From Podospora pseudoanserina (Eukaryota > Ascomycota > Sordariomycetes > Sordariales > Podosporaceae), in the NCBI RefSeq assembly GCF_035222485.1, contig NC_085925.1, positions 3,038,001 through 3,102,000 of the forward strand: DNA of 64,000 nucleotides, in the 5' to 3' direction. A program made the position numbers and the translations under genes. Under the pieces are notes generated by a model. The model did no database searches. It saw only the letters and a list, made by a program, of their open reading frames with translations, and was not told where the DNA came from. This document shows, one piece after another, positions 35,329-47,227 of this stretch (position 1 is the first letter of the stretch; each line of letters opens with the position of its first letter).

Positions 35329-36851
35329 CTTGGCGAAGTGGAGACGTGAGGGGGGGTTGGTCAGTTGTCAACAAGGACGCAGGAGGTGAGGGAGGACAAA
35401 TGCCAAAATAGAGCCCGCTTGCAGATGGCTTTCCAGCGACTTTGGGCGGGCGTTGATTTAAGAGAACGCGGTGTCGGACCAAAACCAAGACACTGGGAGT
35501 GGAACAGAAACTTCGTGATTGAGATTGAGATTGTGTCTGGTGCAACTGAGACTGGAAGGAATCAGATAGATGGAAGGGTGAACACACCCAGCAAACGGTC
35601 TCCCAGGACAGCCCCAAGCCAGCAAAGAACACAATGGCAATCGACACTCTCGGCGATATCCCTACAGGGTTGCCACCCGTGTGTGATGGGCCCGATTGCA
35701 AATCAAATCGCCCTGATCTCACTCACCCCACCGATGACAAAATAGGCTATCTATCTCTTTCCCTCTGGAATCTAACAACATGTGGACGTGGGGCTTTCTG
35801 CCGGGGCCGTTTCCTTCCGTCTCATTCCTCTTCAGCAGGCAGGCAGGCAGAGAGCGCCACCTCACCGCCAACCCCTCCTCGTCGTGCCTTCCATTGTCCA
35901 ATGTCCTGATAAATGTGACCCACCTTATCCCGGCTTCTTTCGGAGCAACCATGTTTTGGGACATGGAATTGCGTGCCAGTCGGTCCCTTTCCTCTTTCAT
36001 TGCAAATGACGAAAAATAACAGGGCTTGACTGAGGTGTCTCGGCTGGATCCAGAATCCGTCAGTCGATGACGGTGAAGAAGCAACTGTCTACCAAACACA
36101 TGTCTCGCCAACCTCCCTTTCTGGAATCACGGCCACCACCATTGGCTACCTGCGGCCCAATGGCCCCCCATCCAGCACAGACCACAGCTCCATGTTCGGC
36201 AAACGGGGACCCAACAAATCGGATCGACCTCAGCGATCCCTGTGCAGATCTGACCATCAAAGAATGACCGAAGTCGCCGACCTCATCTGTGCGATACCTA
36301 TGTTGGCAACCCCACCGTCTACTCCAAGCTGCCAAACTTGATGGCTCACGTCCAGTCACCGCCCGCAAATCAGCCTATCACGCCAAAACGCCTCGTGTCG
36401 ATCCTCCTTCTGCCGCTGTCAATATGGCACTTCTCGGGTTGACTCAGCTCATGCAGGTTTGATGCCGTCCTCCATTCTCGTCACTGTATCTTACCTCAAC
36501 GAAACACGACTTGTGCGGCCACAGGAGACCTGCATATCCAAGTCACGAAGTAGATCCCCAAGATCGTTGCATTTGATGCCTGAACTGGCTGGTGACCGCC
36601 TCGCACCATGGAAAACACAGGAAAAGCTCAACAGTGGCTCTTTTAGCGCTTTCCCACCACTGTGACTCAGCTGGCGTATATTATAGCCGTTTTCCAAAGA
36701 GGTACAACACCAACCACACCACTGCGACCCAAATCCTCCCTACAAAAGACCATTCTAGATCGATAGCTAGGTCGCCGGTTTACCCTCCCTACGCAGCTTC
36801 TCACATCAGCAGAAACGCACTTTGCAAGCTTGAATCAGTCCGGTGACCATC
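35329..36851. other. Long divergent intergenic region, no supported gene
   Basis: About 1.5 kb between the DHA2 transporter start and the COMT-like gene start. Overlapping short frames on both strands (for example 35365-35745, 35719-36111, 36060-36368) have no domain or conserved look. TATA-like TATATTATA occurs near 36675, about 175 bases before the COMT ATG. Confidence 0.4.
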
Positions 36852-37758
36852 ATGGGTGCCACTCCATTTTCCGTGGAACACACCACGTACAACCCTGACG
36901 CCGTCTACCTCTCATGGGAAGTGGACGGGAAATTCGTGAGTAGGCCCCGTGCCCCTCCACCGACAGACAGGTGATCGAATGCCATGGCGCCTGTCAGTGG
37001 TCCGCCAAGGTCAGGTACTGATACGATGCACACAGTTCGGCGATGGGCGTGAAGTTGCCCTCCTCGAGTACATCTACGCTCGGCCGGATCTTGAGAAGCT
37101 GAGAGGCAACCCCCAGAAGGTTCTGCAAGCCATCGACGATTACGGTCGGTCCGTCAGAGGTCTGATCAACATCGGGTCCATGAAAGGATCCATCGTTTGC
37201 GACATTATCGCTAGACACAGACCTGCCGTGGTACTCGAACTGGGCGGTTACATTGGATACTCGGCCATTATGTTTGGACATGCCATGAGACAGGCTGGTG
37301 GAAAGCAGTACTACAGTGTCGAGAAGAGTCCTCTCTTTGCTGCTATAGCCACAAGCTTGATTGACCTCGCCGGCCTCAGAGACAATGTCAGGGTTGTGGT
37401 TGGGACGGGGGCGGAAGGAACTCGGCGCTTGTACGATGAAGGGAAGATTTCTCGTGTCGATATGGCCTTCTTCGACCACTTCAAGCCAGCATACACTGAT
37501 GACCTCAAGCTATGTGAACGGCTCGGTGTTGTAGGGCCGGGGACCCTGATTGTGGCGGACAACATGGTGCTACCAGGGAACCCGCGTTATCTCGAGTGGG
37601 TGCATGCAAGTGTGGAAAGGAAGCGCGAGATGGACAAGGGGGCGGTCGAAAAGGGAAACCCAAACCTGCGGTATCGCAATCAATCTATCTCCAGTTGGGA
37701 ACCATCTGGGCAGGAGGACGCGATGGAGATCACGGAATGCTATGGTATCGAGGAGTAG
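36852..37758 (+). CDS. Catechol O-methyltransferase-like enzyme
   Basis: Predicted 268-residue class I SAM methyltransferase, exons 36852-36935 and 37036-37758 (intron of 100 nt, GTGAGT...CACAG). The COMT-type signature VVLELGGYIGYSAIMFG is at about residues 94-110, with an upstream MKGSIVCDIIARHRPAV loop. YYSVEKSPLFAAIATSLIDLAGL gives the adenosine-binding acidic residue, and DMAFFDHFKPAYTDDLKL with ADNMVLPGNPRYLEWV carries the metal-binding Asp and Asn-type residues. It should methylate one OH of a catechol with Mg2+. Close to two phenol hydroxylases, it could protect or divert a diol intermediate. ATG 36852 is preferred as it starts a conserved-looking exon, while the frame's other starts lie in the intron. 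Confidence 0.88.
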
Positions 37759-38568
37759 TGTAGTGTAGGAACCGACACAACCGAGACAGCCGCCATGTTT
37801 GTTTGAGATTACCCCACCTGCTCATCATGGCCATTGACCTATCATGATCCGGGGGCGTTGCTGCAATGTGGTGGGCAGCGTGCGCATCATGCCATTCTTG
37901 TGCTTTTTGACAACCTGGTTACATCGGTTTCTCTCAGTCAGCCACAAAATGTACACATTCGGGGATACCATGCCGTCCACCGCGTCCAGCCCCGCTGATC
38001 GGTTCAGAGCTCTGGCTCGTGAGGGTTGCACGGGAGGGTTCAGGCCACACCGGGCCAGCCCGTGGCCCCTATTATTCACCGAGGGGACTGCGCCGCAGCC
38101 AACCGGAGCCAATCATCACTCAATTTCAACGACATATCCTACCTAGACATGGCTGGCTGCATCGATGGATCAATACAACTTCAATCATGCTCTTTGAGAG
38201 TGAATCAGCTGTATGTGCGGTGACCAAGGCCGGCTTCGTTATGTACATCATTGCTTGCTATTGGAAGGGACTTGCCAGCCGAGACGATAGCTCAAGACAA
38301 CGCCGTCATTTGATGCACTGTTGTAGCAGGGGATAGCATTATGGGCGATGATGGGCGCTCACTCCTGAGCTGAACTGAATGATTCGGGTAAGGGCAGTGC
38401 TCAAGCAAACCGCCATAGCATACAGCGGAAGGATACCACGCCGAAGCGGACAATTATTGGTCGTGCCCAAGTATATAACGCTATCTGGGGATAGGTACCT
38501 GACAGCCTCCGGTCCAATAACGCAGTTTCTGGACTGCAATTTCGTCCTACCTACCGCATGCGTTCACC
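37759..38568. other. Intergenic, laccase upstream region
   Basis: About 810 bases with only short anonymous frames. The laccase TATA-like site is at 38472-38478. No RNA gene or repeat is visible. Confidence 0.4.
38472..38478 (+). promoter_or_regulatory. TATA box of the multicopper oxidase gene
   Basis: TATATAA, about 91 bases upstream of the ATG at 38569. Confidence 0.5.
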
Positions 38569-41338
38569 ATGAAGGCAGCTTCGGTATGGACGAGCATCGT
38601 CCAAGTCTTCAACTTCTTCACCTTCCCTTCCCCCGGCGGCGACAGCGATGTTTCTTCCCAGAAGCCTCTCATCCCGCACACGGACCCTGAGCAGCCGCAA
38701 TTCGTGACAGCCAAGATTATTCCCATCACCAAGAATGAGTTTGGTGAGTATTACCATGGAGACAGGCTCATGGTTCAGGAGTACTCCAGTGGCATGGTCT
38801 ACCATCCTGATGACTACAAGGATGTGCCGCTCCGCACGGGCGGCGTGGAGAGGTCGTTTATGTACAAGGAGCATCCTATTGTGGGGACGCCAAAGAATGG
38901 TCAGGAGGGTGAGGAGGGGGGGTTGAATTGTCATTATCCGTACATGAAGAATTGGCAGCCGTGCTATGGGCCGGAGAACAGGACTTGTTGGTTGGAGGCT
39001 ACGGATGGGAGTGGGAAGAGGATTGATATTGATACGGATTATGAGAATGCTTCTCTTGTGCCGTTTGGGAAGACGAGATATGTGAGTGCTAAGTTTTCAA
39101 CATGTATCGGGAAGGTGCTGACTGATGGTGATCATAGTACCACTTTGACATATCTGAGGAGCCGATATCTCCTGATGGCATGACGATGGAGCATGGGAAG
39201 GTCTTTCAGAGGAGGTATCCCGGACCGTGGATTGGTAAGTTGTGTTCCAGAGATTGGAAGACGAATGTACTAACACATGGAACAGAGGCATGCTGGGGCG
39301 ATACTATCGGTGAAAAGACACCATCACTCATTGAGAATCGACTCTAGCTAACCAGTACAGAGGTGACAATCAAGAATAACCTCCGATGGAACGGCACCTC
39401 GGTAAGCTCTTCTCCGTTTTAAGCACAGGGCGGCCATTAACTCCTCACTCAGGTTCACTGGCATGGCATCCGCCAGTGGGAGACATTCCAGTTTGACGGT
39501 GTCAATGGCATCACTGAATGCCCCATCGCACCAGGGGAGACCTTCACTTATCGGTTCCGGGCACTTCAGTACGGATCAGCCTGGTATCACAGGTAAGTCT
39601 CCCACCACCTGTCCTATCCTTTGAGCAACCACTAACCATCACCAGCCATTACTCCCTCCAGTACGGAGACGGCCTTCTCGGTCCCATCACAATCTACGGC
39701 CCATCAACCGCCCAGTTTGGAGCTAACGAGGCATTCCGTCCCCTGCTTCTCTCCGACTGGAATCACCGCAGCGTCTTTGAGGACTGGCCTCTGATGATGT
39801 CAACCGGTGTCGCTCCTGAAATGACAAATATCCTGATCAATGGCACTGGCCAGTTCGGTTGGGGCCCCAAGCCAGAAAAGTACACCATCTGGCTTGACGA
39901 AGGACAGGCGCACATGTTGATCTTGGTCAATACCGCTGTTGATACCACCTTTGTTTTTTCTATTGACAACCACACCTTGGAGGTCATTGAGGCGGACTTT
40001 GTTCCCATCAAGCCGTACAACACGACACACATCAAGATTGGGATCGGTAAGTTCTTTTTGAGACTCACTAATGGCTGAAGGAGACTTACTAACACAACGG
40101 TAAAGGCCAGCGCTACCATGTTCTTGTCCACGGACACGAAAATGGGTACAATACCGAGAGATACGGCAACTACTGGATGAGAGCCACCCCTGCTCGAAAG
40201 TGCTCCAAGTTTGCGTTCGGTCCGGACGAGCAAATGGGCATTGTTCGGTACAACAGGACCATGCCGCCCAGGGGCTGGCAAGACCCTCTCTCGGAGCCGT
40301 CTCTGTACGATACCATGTGTGCGGATGAGCCCTATGACAAGTTGGTGCCCTGGAGGCCGTGGACAGTGGGCGATCCTGTAAATATCGGTACGTATACTTC
40401 TCTTCCATACAGTTCAACCTTCGCCTGGCTGACGTGGAACTAGATCCCAAGGTTGAAGACCCGTACACGCTCCCGAACAACTCACAGTACATCTTCAACG
40501 TCGGTATGATCAGCTCTGGTGGACCTAACAGCTCCATGCCGTACATCCCCAACGACAAAGCATACGTCAGTCTCTTTCTTTCGCTTTCAATCCTCCAATC
40601 TCTAACCACCCCCCATAGACCCGCTGGATGATGCACGAAGCCCCCTTTCGCATCAATTTTTCCGACCCGACCATCCTCGCCCTGGATCGCATCAATGAGC
40701 TCATCGACAAGCCCTACCTTGACGTGGTCACACTCCCCAATGCCACCGATGACCAATGGGTCTGGATGGTAATCACGGCCCCAGACAAGATCCCGCAGGA
40801 AGGTGGTAGAATCTTCTTCCCTGCTGCTCACCCCATGCACTTGCACGGTCACGACTTTGCCCTGCTGAGGCAGAGCAACAAGAACTGGTATGATGACTTG
40901 GAGATTGGCCATGAAGGGGAGGGGAGGTGGTTCACGCCGGATAAGCTGAATTGCAGGAATGACAAGTTGAAGTGTGATAACCCGCCTAGGAGGGATGTGG
41001 TGCTGTTACCGGCGACGGGGTATGTGATTATTGCTTTCAAGGCGGACAATCCGGGGTGAGTCTTTCCCTGCCAAAACAACCCAGGGTCTGCTGTGTTTAG
41101 CTAACTTGATGTGAACAGAATCTGGATTTTACATTGTCATATCGCCTTCCATGCCTCGTCCGGGTTGGCGATTCAGATTATTGAGAACAAGGAGAGGATC
41201 CCCGAGATTTTGGGGAGGCACGGGGGCAGGGAGGCGATTGAGGAGAGCTGCGAGAGCTGGAGGGCGTGGCAGAGCAATCCGATTAATCATTGGGATTGGC
41301 ATCATCCGGACCATTTTCAGGATGATAGTGGTGTTTGA
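38569..41338 (+). CDS. Laccase-like multicopper oxidase
   Basis: Predicted 758-residue copper oxidase in ten exons: 38569-39081, 39138-39234, 39286-39309, 39361-39401, 39453-39592, 39646-40046, 40106-40387, 40444-40565, 40619-41055, 41119-41338. Exon 3 is only 24 nt. All four copper motifs are intact: HWHGIRQW (His227, 229), WYHSHYS (His271, 273), [10 protein letters not shown] (His611, 614, 616) and [14 protein letters not shown] (His691, Cys692, His693, His697). The axial residue ten after the Cys is Leu702, as in high-potential laccases. The protein is longer than the usual 550-600 residues because of an approximately 170-residue N-terminal region before the first cupredoxin domain. The extreme N-terminus has a weak hydrophobic stretch, so secretion is likely but unproven. 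Such enzymes oxidise phenols with O2. Confidence 0.92.
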
Positions 41339-41535
41339 GTGGAGATTTATGAAGAGCTTATGTCCGGGTGGGATGTCAGGCACTAGGTAGGTAATGTGGA
41401 TGATGAGGGCAAGTAACACGCATGGCTCAGCAGGTCTTAATGGGTTGTCTTTGTTTGACACACGACAAACAAGCCGCACAAGTATGTAGCCTTTAGCACA
41501 AACCAACCACTCGTTTTTCATCAAGTTGAACATCA

Positions 41536-42838
41536 TTATGCCGCCGGCGGTACCTCTGCGTCATCCCACAAGCTAGCCAACAGCTTCCTATCTCCTGTCC
41601 ATGGCTCCCTCGCATGCTGCACGGCGTAATTCTATTCTAATGTCAGCCCACTTTCCACCAAAGCCCTCTTCCAAGAAAGATACCCACATCAATCAACACC
41701 ACATCTCCCCTCTCCCAACTAACCATCGCCCGACTCCTCTGTATAAACTCCACCGCCGAATCGAGATACTCCCTAGGAATCTCACTCCCATCGCCATACT
41801 ATTATCCATTAGCTGCACCCCCTTTTTCATCGCCTGCCAAAACTTACAAAACAAGGCGGAATATACTCCCCCCTCCCATTCCTATACGGATGTTCCAACG
41901 TCCCCTCCCTTATCGCGTTCAGAAACCTCGAAACGCAATTATTAAAAAACATCTCCTCTCCTGTGTGCGGATGGGTCCTTATCCCTGGTAGCACCTGCCA
42001 CACTCTCAGGTCTCCGAGTTGGTTGTCAGGGGAAATATTCTCCCATTCCCATTTCGCTGTCGGTAGGCGGCGGATCTCGGCTTCGACTTTTGAGCGGATG
42101 ATGTCAATGGGGTCGGTGTCGAGGACAGTTCGGCCGTAGGCTTGGAGGGGGGTTGTGCCCGGGGAGTTTGTGGGTTGGTGGGAGGGGTGGAAGAGTTGGT
42201 ATTTCAGGCCGAGACGGCGGAGGGAAGAGATGAATGCGGGGCGGTGGGTTGTGAGGTGGGCGAGGAGGGGGGAGGAGGGGTTGAGGGGGGTTTCGCCTCC
42301 TGGTAGATACAGGTCAGCTGGGGGATAACGAGGGGAGGGATGGATAGGGGTTAAAAGGGGGGAGGGGTGTTGGTGGGGAGAGGTTGGGTAGAAACATACC
42401 AGTCTCTGGGGCCTCAGCACAGTAGAAGAATACATAAGAGGGAAAGTGTGGGCTTAGTCCAAACTCGTTGTGAGGAAAAATTGGCATGGTGTTTGGGCCT
42501 TCGTTTGCTGTTGCTACGTTCGGAGCGAGAACTGTTCGGCGGACTGGGTTGCCAATGTCTTCGTGCGGTGCGAAGCCAAAGGCGTGGGCGAATTGGGAGA
42601 ACTCATCTGCGGATTTGAGGTTGAGGTTTTGGAAGCAGATTGCGCCGTGTTTGTTCAGCAACGACCTGATTTCACCAGAGGCTGTGAGCTTCTTGATTTC
42701 GGAAACAACATCGTCTATTGAAGAGGTTTGGTCTGTTCTGCTGAGCGAATAGGGGAACTGTGAAGATGGTGGGTAGGGAGCAGGGAGATCAACTGATGGC
42801 TCGTAGTGAGCTGGTCGAAGGATATCAACGGTTGCCAT
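41536..42838 (-). CDS. TauD/TfdA-like 2-oxoglutarate dioxygenase
   Basis: Predicted 365-residue enzyme, exons 42838-42400, 42299-41848, 41798-41688, 41631-41536. Splicing gives a full family profile: AICFQNLNLKSADEFSQFAHAFG, then FPHNEFGLSPHFPSYVFFYC (His123 and Glu125, an H-x-E variant common in fungal members), PETGGETPL, and the distal NYAVQHAREPWTGDRKLLASLWD with His340 and the 2-oxoglutarate-binding Arg. A conserved segment FNNCVSRFLNAI appears between. The gene is convergent with the laccase-like gene, 197 bases from its stop. It should hydroxylate a small acid or metabolite using Fe(II) and 2-oxoglutarate in the cytosol. Substrate unknown. Confidence 0.87.
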
Positions 42839-43587
42839 CTTGAGTTATGTCTCAAACTGAAGTCAAAACAAGCTGTGGCGTTCTTGGGGCTGCATTGGCA
42901 AACGTTGTGACGAGGTGGTGGGGGCAGTCACATCGTAACCCATGCGCCCACAACTTCCCCGGATCCTTTTAACATGGAAGTTTTTCATAATTTCATGAAT
43001 GCCAACCCCCATATCCTTTGCGTGATCGCGCCCAAAAAAGTGTCAACAACACCGGTGTTTGTAGTGTGGTGATCAAGACGCAAGTCGATGGCGCAACGGC
43101 ATCCCTGTAAGCACGACTCTCCTCCAGCGACTCCACTCCGCTGCATCTTGTTCGTCCACCACGTCCCTCGCCGGAGGAGGGTAGCTATTCCCGGACAGAC
43201 TACCGGGTGTGTTGCAGTGATAAAACCAGTCCCATTGAGACCTACCGGCCGGTTGGTACCAAGTTCATCATCAACACACCTCATCACGACATCCTGTCAA
43301 GAGGGCGACTACGCCAGTTCTGCTCGATAACCCCCCAAACCCCCCATTAACCCCCACATGGCCAAGTAAAATATCGATAGGGAAACCAGGTAGCGGGAGA
43401 CGGTGATCACTTACCGCTGCAGTCGAGCTGCCAGATCCAGACGGTTGGATTGCAGATTCTGCGCGTGGCGAGATGCATAAAGACGGGGTGTCGCTCGCTG
43501 GTCGGGGTTGAATCTGTATCCTCTCATCACTCATCGTCAAGAGCTGTTTCTTCTGGGTTCAAACACTCAGACAGAATCTCAGTCAAG
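42839..43587. other. Divergent promoter region: TauD-like / UNC93-like
   Basis: About 750 bases between two divergent starts. Short frames are present without domains. No clear TATA box was seen. Confidence 0.4.
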
Positions 43588-45109
43588 ATGTCCACCGCCG
43601 AGCAGGACCAAAAAGTTATCAACGATGGGGCCTTGATCGAGTCCCAAGGCGAGCAGACGAAGCCTGTTTCGTGGTTCACGAGATGGTATCGCAGTCCTCT
43701 GTTCAACGTCATCATTGTCGGTCTCATCTCTTTTACCCAACCCGGTATTTGGAGTGCCCTGAACAACACAGGTGCTGGCGGTCAGCAAGAACCCTACCTT
43801 GTCAACGCCTCCAACTCTCTGACTTTCGGGTATGTCCCCTGTTCCACCTCCCCTCACCCCTTGACCAACTTGCTAACCTCCCCACAGTATCATGGTCTTC
43901 GGATGCCCCCTCTTCGGAATCCTCGCCAACAAAATTGGCGTCAAAAAGGTCCTCATCATCGGTACCCTCGGTTACGCCCCCTACTCGGCCTCGCTCTACG
44001 TCAACAACCGCTACGGCACGGAATGGTTCGTCCTCTTCGGCGGCGTAACCTGCGGCATCGCCGCCTCTGCCCTCTGGGCCTCGGAAGGCGCCATCGCCCT
44101 CGGCTACGGCGACATCAAAGACCGGGGCAAGTTCACCGGCATCTGGCTCGGCCTCCGCGAACTCGGCCAGCTCATCGGCTCCTCCATCCAAATGTCTCTC
44201 AACGCGGGCAAGGACTCGTCCACAAGAGGCAAAGTAGGATACACCACCTACCTCGTCCTCATCGCCCTTCAATGCCTCGGTCTCCCATTATCTTTCCTGT
44301 TATCCCCACCCCAAAAGGTCATCCGAAGCGACGGGACATCCCCAAGAGACCCAACCATAGGCAAGACCTTCCGGGAAGAAACCCGCAAGATCTGGGCGTT
44401 GATGAAGCGCAAGCAAATGTACCTTCTCATCCCCATCCTCGTCGGCTTCCAATGGAACACGACCTACCTCGGGATCTACATGACGAAATACTTCTCCGTC
44501 CGCGCCCGCGCCCTCGGCTCTCTCACCGCCGGCATCGCCGCCACATTCGCCAACATCTTTTGGGGGTGGTTCTACGACCTGAAATGCTTCTCCCGTCCAA
44601 CCCTGGCCAAGATCTGCTGGGCTTCCTTTGTTGTTCTCATGCTTGGGTCATTCGGCTGGCAGGTCTCCAACGAGAAGTTATACGGCGATTCCAACCCCCG
44701 CATCACCCTCGACTGGGACCTCCCCGGGTTCGGCAGGGGTTTCGCCAGCATGGTCATGCTCCGGTTCTTGAACGAGAGCCACTACATGTTTGTGTACTGG
44801 ATCGTGGGGGCCTTCTTTGACGACATCGAGACTTTGACGCTGGCGGTGAGCATTGTCCGGACGTTTGAGAGCGTGGGGTCTTGCATTTCGTTTGGTATCG
44901 GTGCTGCTAAGGTGCCGCCTATGGTCAACCTCGTCATCTCGTTTGCCATGTTTGGGTTCACCATTCCGGCGACGTCGGCGGTGGTGTTTATGGTGCCGGA
45001 GAGGCCGATTGACTTGCGCAAGGTTGAGGCTGGTGGGATTTCGGAGGGTGAGACTGGCAGTGTGGGTGCGAGTGAGGATTCTGATGAGAAGAGGGCTGTC
45101 AAGGCTTGA
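43588..45109 (+). CDS. UNC93-like MFS membrane protein
   Basis: Predicted 487-residue membrane protein, exons 43588-43829 and 43888-45109 (intron 58 nt, GTATGT...CCACAG). It starts with a short hydrophilic segment, then RSPLFNVIIVGLISFTQPGIWSALNNTGAGGQ, the family hallmark, and after the intron IMVFGCPLFGILANKIGVKKVLIIGTLGYAPYSASLY. Later segments include LLIPILVGFQWNTTYLGIY and HYMFVYWIVGAFFDD. About 10-12 membrane segments are expected. Fungal UNC93-like proteins are annotated as MFS transporters; function is poorly known. A longer frame of 456 codons, 43450-44820, overlaps in another register and is a shadow produced by codon bias. Confidence 0.9.
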
Positions 45110-45312
45110 GCAAAATGAGTTGATGATGTGTATGATGATGTTGGGGCGGATTTCCAAATATGAGAGATGGTAATGATGAACAACTGTTGCGCATAGATAG
45201 TCATAGATACCTAGGCTTTTGAGGCCTCGTTAGCAAAAGTAATAACCGCCAATAGCAACTGATGAAGGATGCAAAATTTCCATGTTCCATAGGAGGGAAA
45301 GGCCAAAAGATG

Positions 45313-45416
45313 CACCCGACGTGGGACTCGAACCCACAGCCTTAAGATATCAATCACCTCTGAAGATCCAGAGGAATTGTTAGAAGTCTTACGCGCTACC
45401 ATTGCGCTAGCCGGGC
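45313..45416 (-). tRNA. tRNA-Arg (anticodon UCU) with intron
   Basis: Minus-strand cloverleaf. Acceptor stem GCCCGGC pairs with GUCGGGU, discriminator G at 45313. D arm GCGC...GCGC, anticodon stem UAAGA with UCUUA, loop CUUCUA-A, T arm GUGGG-UUCGAGU-CCCAC. The anticodon UCU reads AGA (Arg). An intron of about 32 bases sits directly after position 37, the canonical place. Mature length is about 72 nt without the CCA end, which is not encoded. Confidence 0.9.
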
Positions 45417-45985
45417 TTGGTTAGTTGTTGGAAACTGGTCACGAAACAGGGTCCAAATAGAAGTCGAGATTAAAAAAAATGTGTTTGTCAACGAAGGCTG
45501 ACAACACATCAGATGATAACTGAAAGAATAACAGGCTGACTTGGACTAGAAAAGTAGCACCACATGGAACTGATCTGCGTTGTGGTGCCCCCCTCAGAGA
45601 ATACGCTGCGGCCCGATGACCTGTCAGCCGCAGCAAAGCGTGGGTGACCACGCCCGCACGCCGAGTTCGGGACCGGCATTGGAGAAATGGGTGCTAAAAA
45701 TTAGCGGACATCCCGCTGTCTGGGCGGCCAGCGCAGCGCCGGGACAACGGCTCGGGAGCGCACGGGAGCACATCATTTGTCCAAACCGCCAGTTGACTCA
45801 AATATCGCGTTCTGACCACCTCAGTCAAACTCCGCCACAAAGTCTGTGAAACAGCCGCATCTCCACGTCCGAGTCATTTCTATTTGCTCTTTTAAAAGGC
45901 CATGCCACTGCTATAGCCCGGCGCATCAACCGTCGTCTCTGCCGTCGCTTCTCAACATCCCCGAGCCTACCTTCCTACCAACGAC
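45417..45985. other. tRNA upstream / Mpv17 promoter region
   Basis: About 570 bases without a gene. An inverted repeat GCACCACA / TGTGGTGC lies at 45557-45564 and 45581-45588. GC-rich sequence follows up to the Mpv17-like start, consistent with a TATA-less housekeeping promoter. Confidence 0.4.
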
Positions 45986-46852
45986 ATGGCAGTCTGCGCC
46001 GCCGTCAGAACAGCCTTCCGCAGGCAGATCCAGAACCTCGAAAAGTTCCGACAACGCCGACCACACTCCTCGAAAGTCAATGGAGCGAAACCAATTCAGA
46101 GCGCGCAGCAACAAGCTCCGATCACACCGCCCGCGAAGATCCAACCTCCGCCTCTCTGGCTCAGGCTCGGGCCGTTGACGAGAGCAGCTCAGGCGTACGG
46201 ACGAACGCACCAGAAGCGCCCATATACGACACAGATATTGACCTCGCTGTTTATCTTCCTGTGCGGCGACATCTCGGCGCAAAGCATTGGTGGGGACGAA
46301 CATGACTTCGGGCGGACGGCGCGAGCGCTATTCATCGGTGGAACATCGTCGGTGCCATCATATCTTTGGTAGGCAATATTTCGGGGGTTTGCGCTCGATC
46401 GTGGGTTGGCTAACGTTGTCGCGCATAGGGTGGTTTACCTGTCGAACAGCTTCAACTTTGCGTCGCGAGCTCTCTCGATAGCAGCGAGAGTTGTCGTTAA
46501 CCAAATCGTGTTTGCGCCACTGTTCAATACGTACTTCTTTGGCACACAGGCTGTGTTGTCTGGGGCGTCGCCTTCCGAGATATGGGAGCGCCTTGTGAAG
46601 ACTGTCCCACCGAGCATCGCGAATTCCGTCAAGCTATGGCCGGCTGTTATGGCCATCAACTTCGCCTTCGTACCTCTGCCATTCCGTTCCATGTTCAGCG
46701 GGACTGTGGCGGTGGGCTGGCAAACGTATCTGAGCTGGCTGAACAAGAAGGCCGAGGAGAGCATCGCGGCGGAAGCAGAAGCAGCAGCAGTAGCAACAGT
46801 GGGGAAAGTAGAAGAGGTTGCTGCGTCGGCTATGGCCAAAGCCGCGGCGTGA
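45986..46852 (+). CDS. Mpv17/PMP22 (Sym1)-family membrane protein
   Basis: Predicted 268-residue protein, exons 45986-46368 and 46429-46852 (60-nt intron, GTAGGC...GCATAG, with GGCTAAC). The basic N-terminus with few acids could be a mitochondrial presequence. Family features include YGRTHQKRPYTTQILTSLFIFLCGDISAQ, FNTYFFGTQAVLSG and the C-terminal signature KLWPAVMAINFAFVPLPFRSMFSGTVAVGWQTYLSW, ending in an Ala-rich tail. The family includes mitochondrial inner-membrane (Sym1) and peroxisomal (PMP22) channels; the PLPFRSMF variant and long N-terminus resemble filamentous-fungal paralogues. It joins the housekeeping side of the window. Confidence 0.9.
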
Positions 46853-47227
46853 AAAGGAAACAAGACGGAATATTCATGATAGATTATAGAGTTAGTTAAT
46901 ATCCTATAGCACAAGCAAGGCGTTAGGTGGTTTGTTCAAGAGCAGAAGCTCAAGCTTTGATAGATCGGACGATTTGCTCGAGGGGACAGTGCGGGGTGCC
47001 GTGCATCGAGCATCTGACAGTGGCTGCGCACGGTCCAGACGACCATCTCACACTGTGCCACCCTTGGCTGGCCCCTGCAAGCGCCAGGAACCAAGCCAAC
47101 ACCGCGGTAAAGCTCCAAAAATACTGAGCCCAAGAAAACATCGTCATCATCCTCACCAAACTCCCCCACACCACGACTTCTCTCAGAAGCCATTGAGCGC
47201 TGGCCCGGCTCAGCTCTGCGTTCAACC
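46853..47227. other. Mpv17-DHODH intergenic region
   Basis: About 375 bases from the Mpv17-like stop to the dihydroorotate dehydrogenase start, in the same orientation. Short frames in several registers have no domain. No TATA box was noticed, as is common for housekeeping genes. Confidence 0.4.

Noticed and set aside
35329-36851. Short frames in the 1.5-kb gap as possible genes.
   Set aside because: They overlap on both strands, lack domains and introns with good sites, and look random.
43450-44820. A 456-codon open frame overlapping the UNC93-like gene in another register.
   Set aside because: It is Arg/Pro/His-rich shadow sequence caused by codon bias; the other frame has clear membrane segments and intron logic.
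45630-45670. Possible 5S rRNA because of GTGGGTGACCAC.
   Set aside because: Only this short piece fits; the remaining 5S landmarks and overall length are absent.
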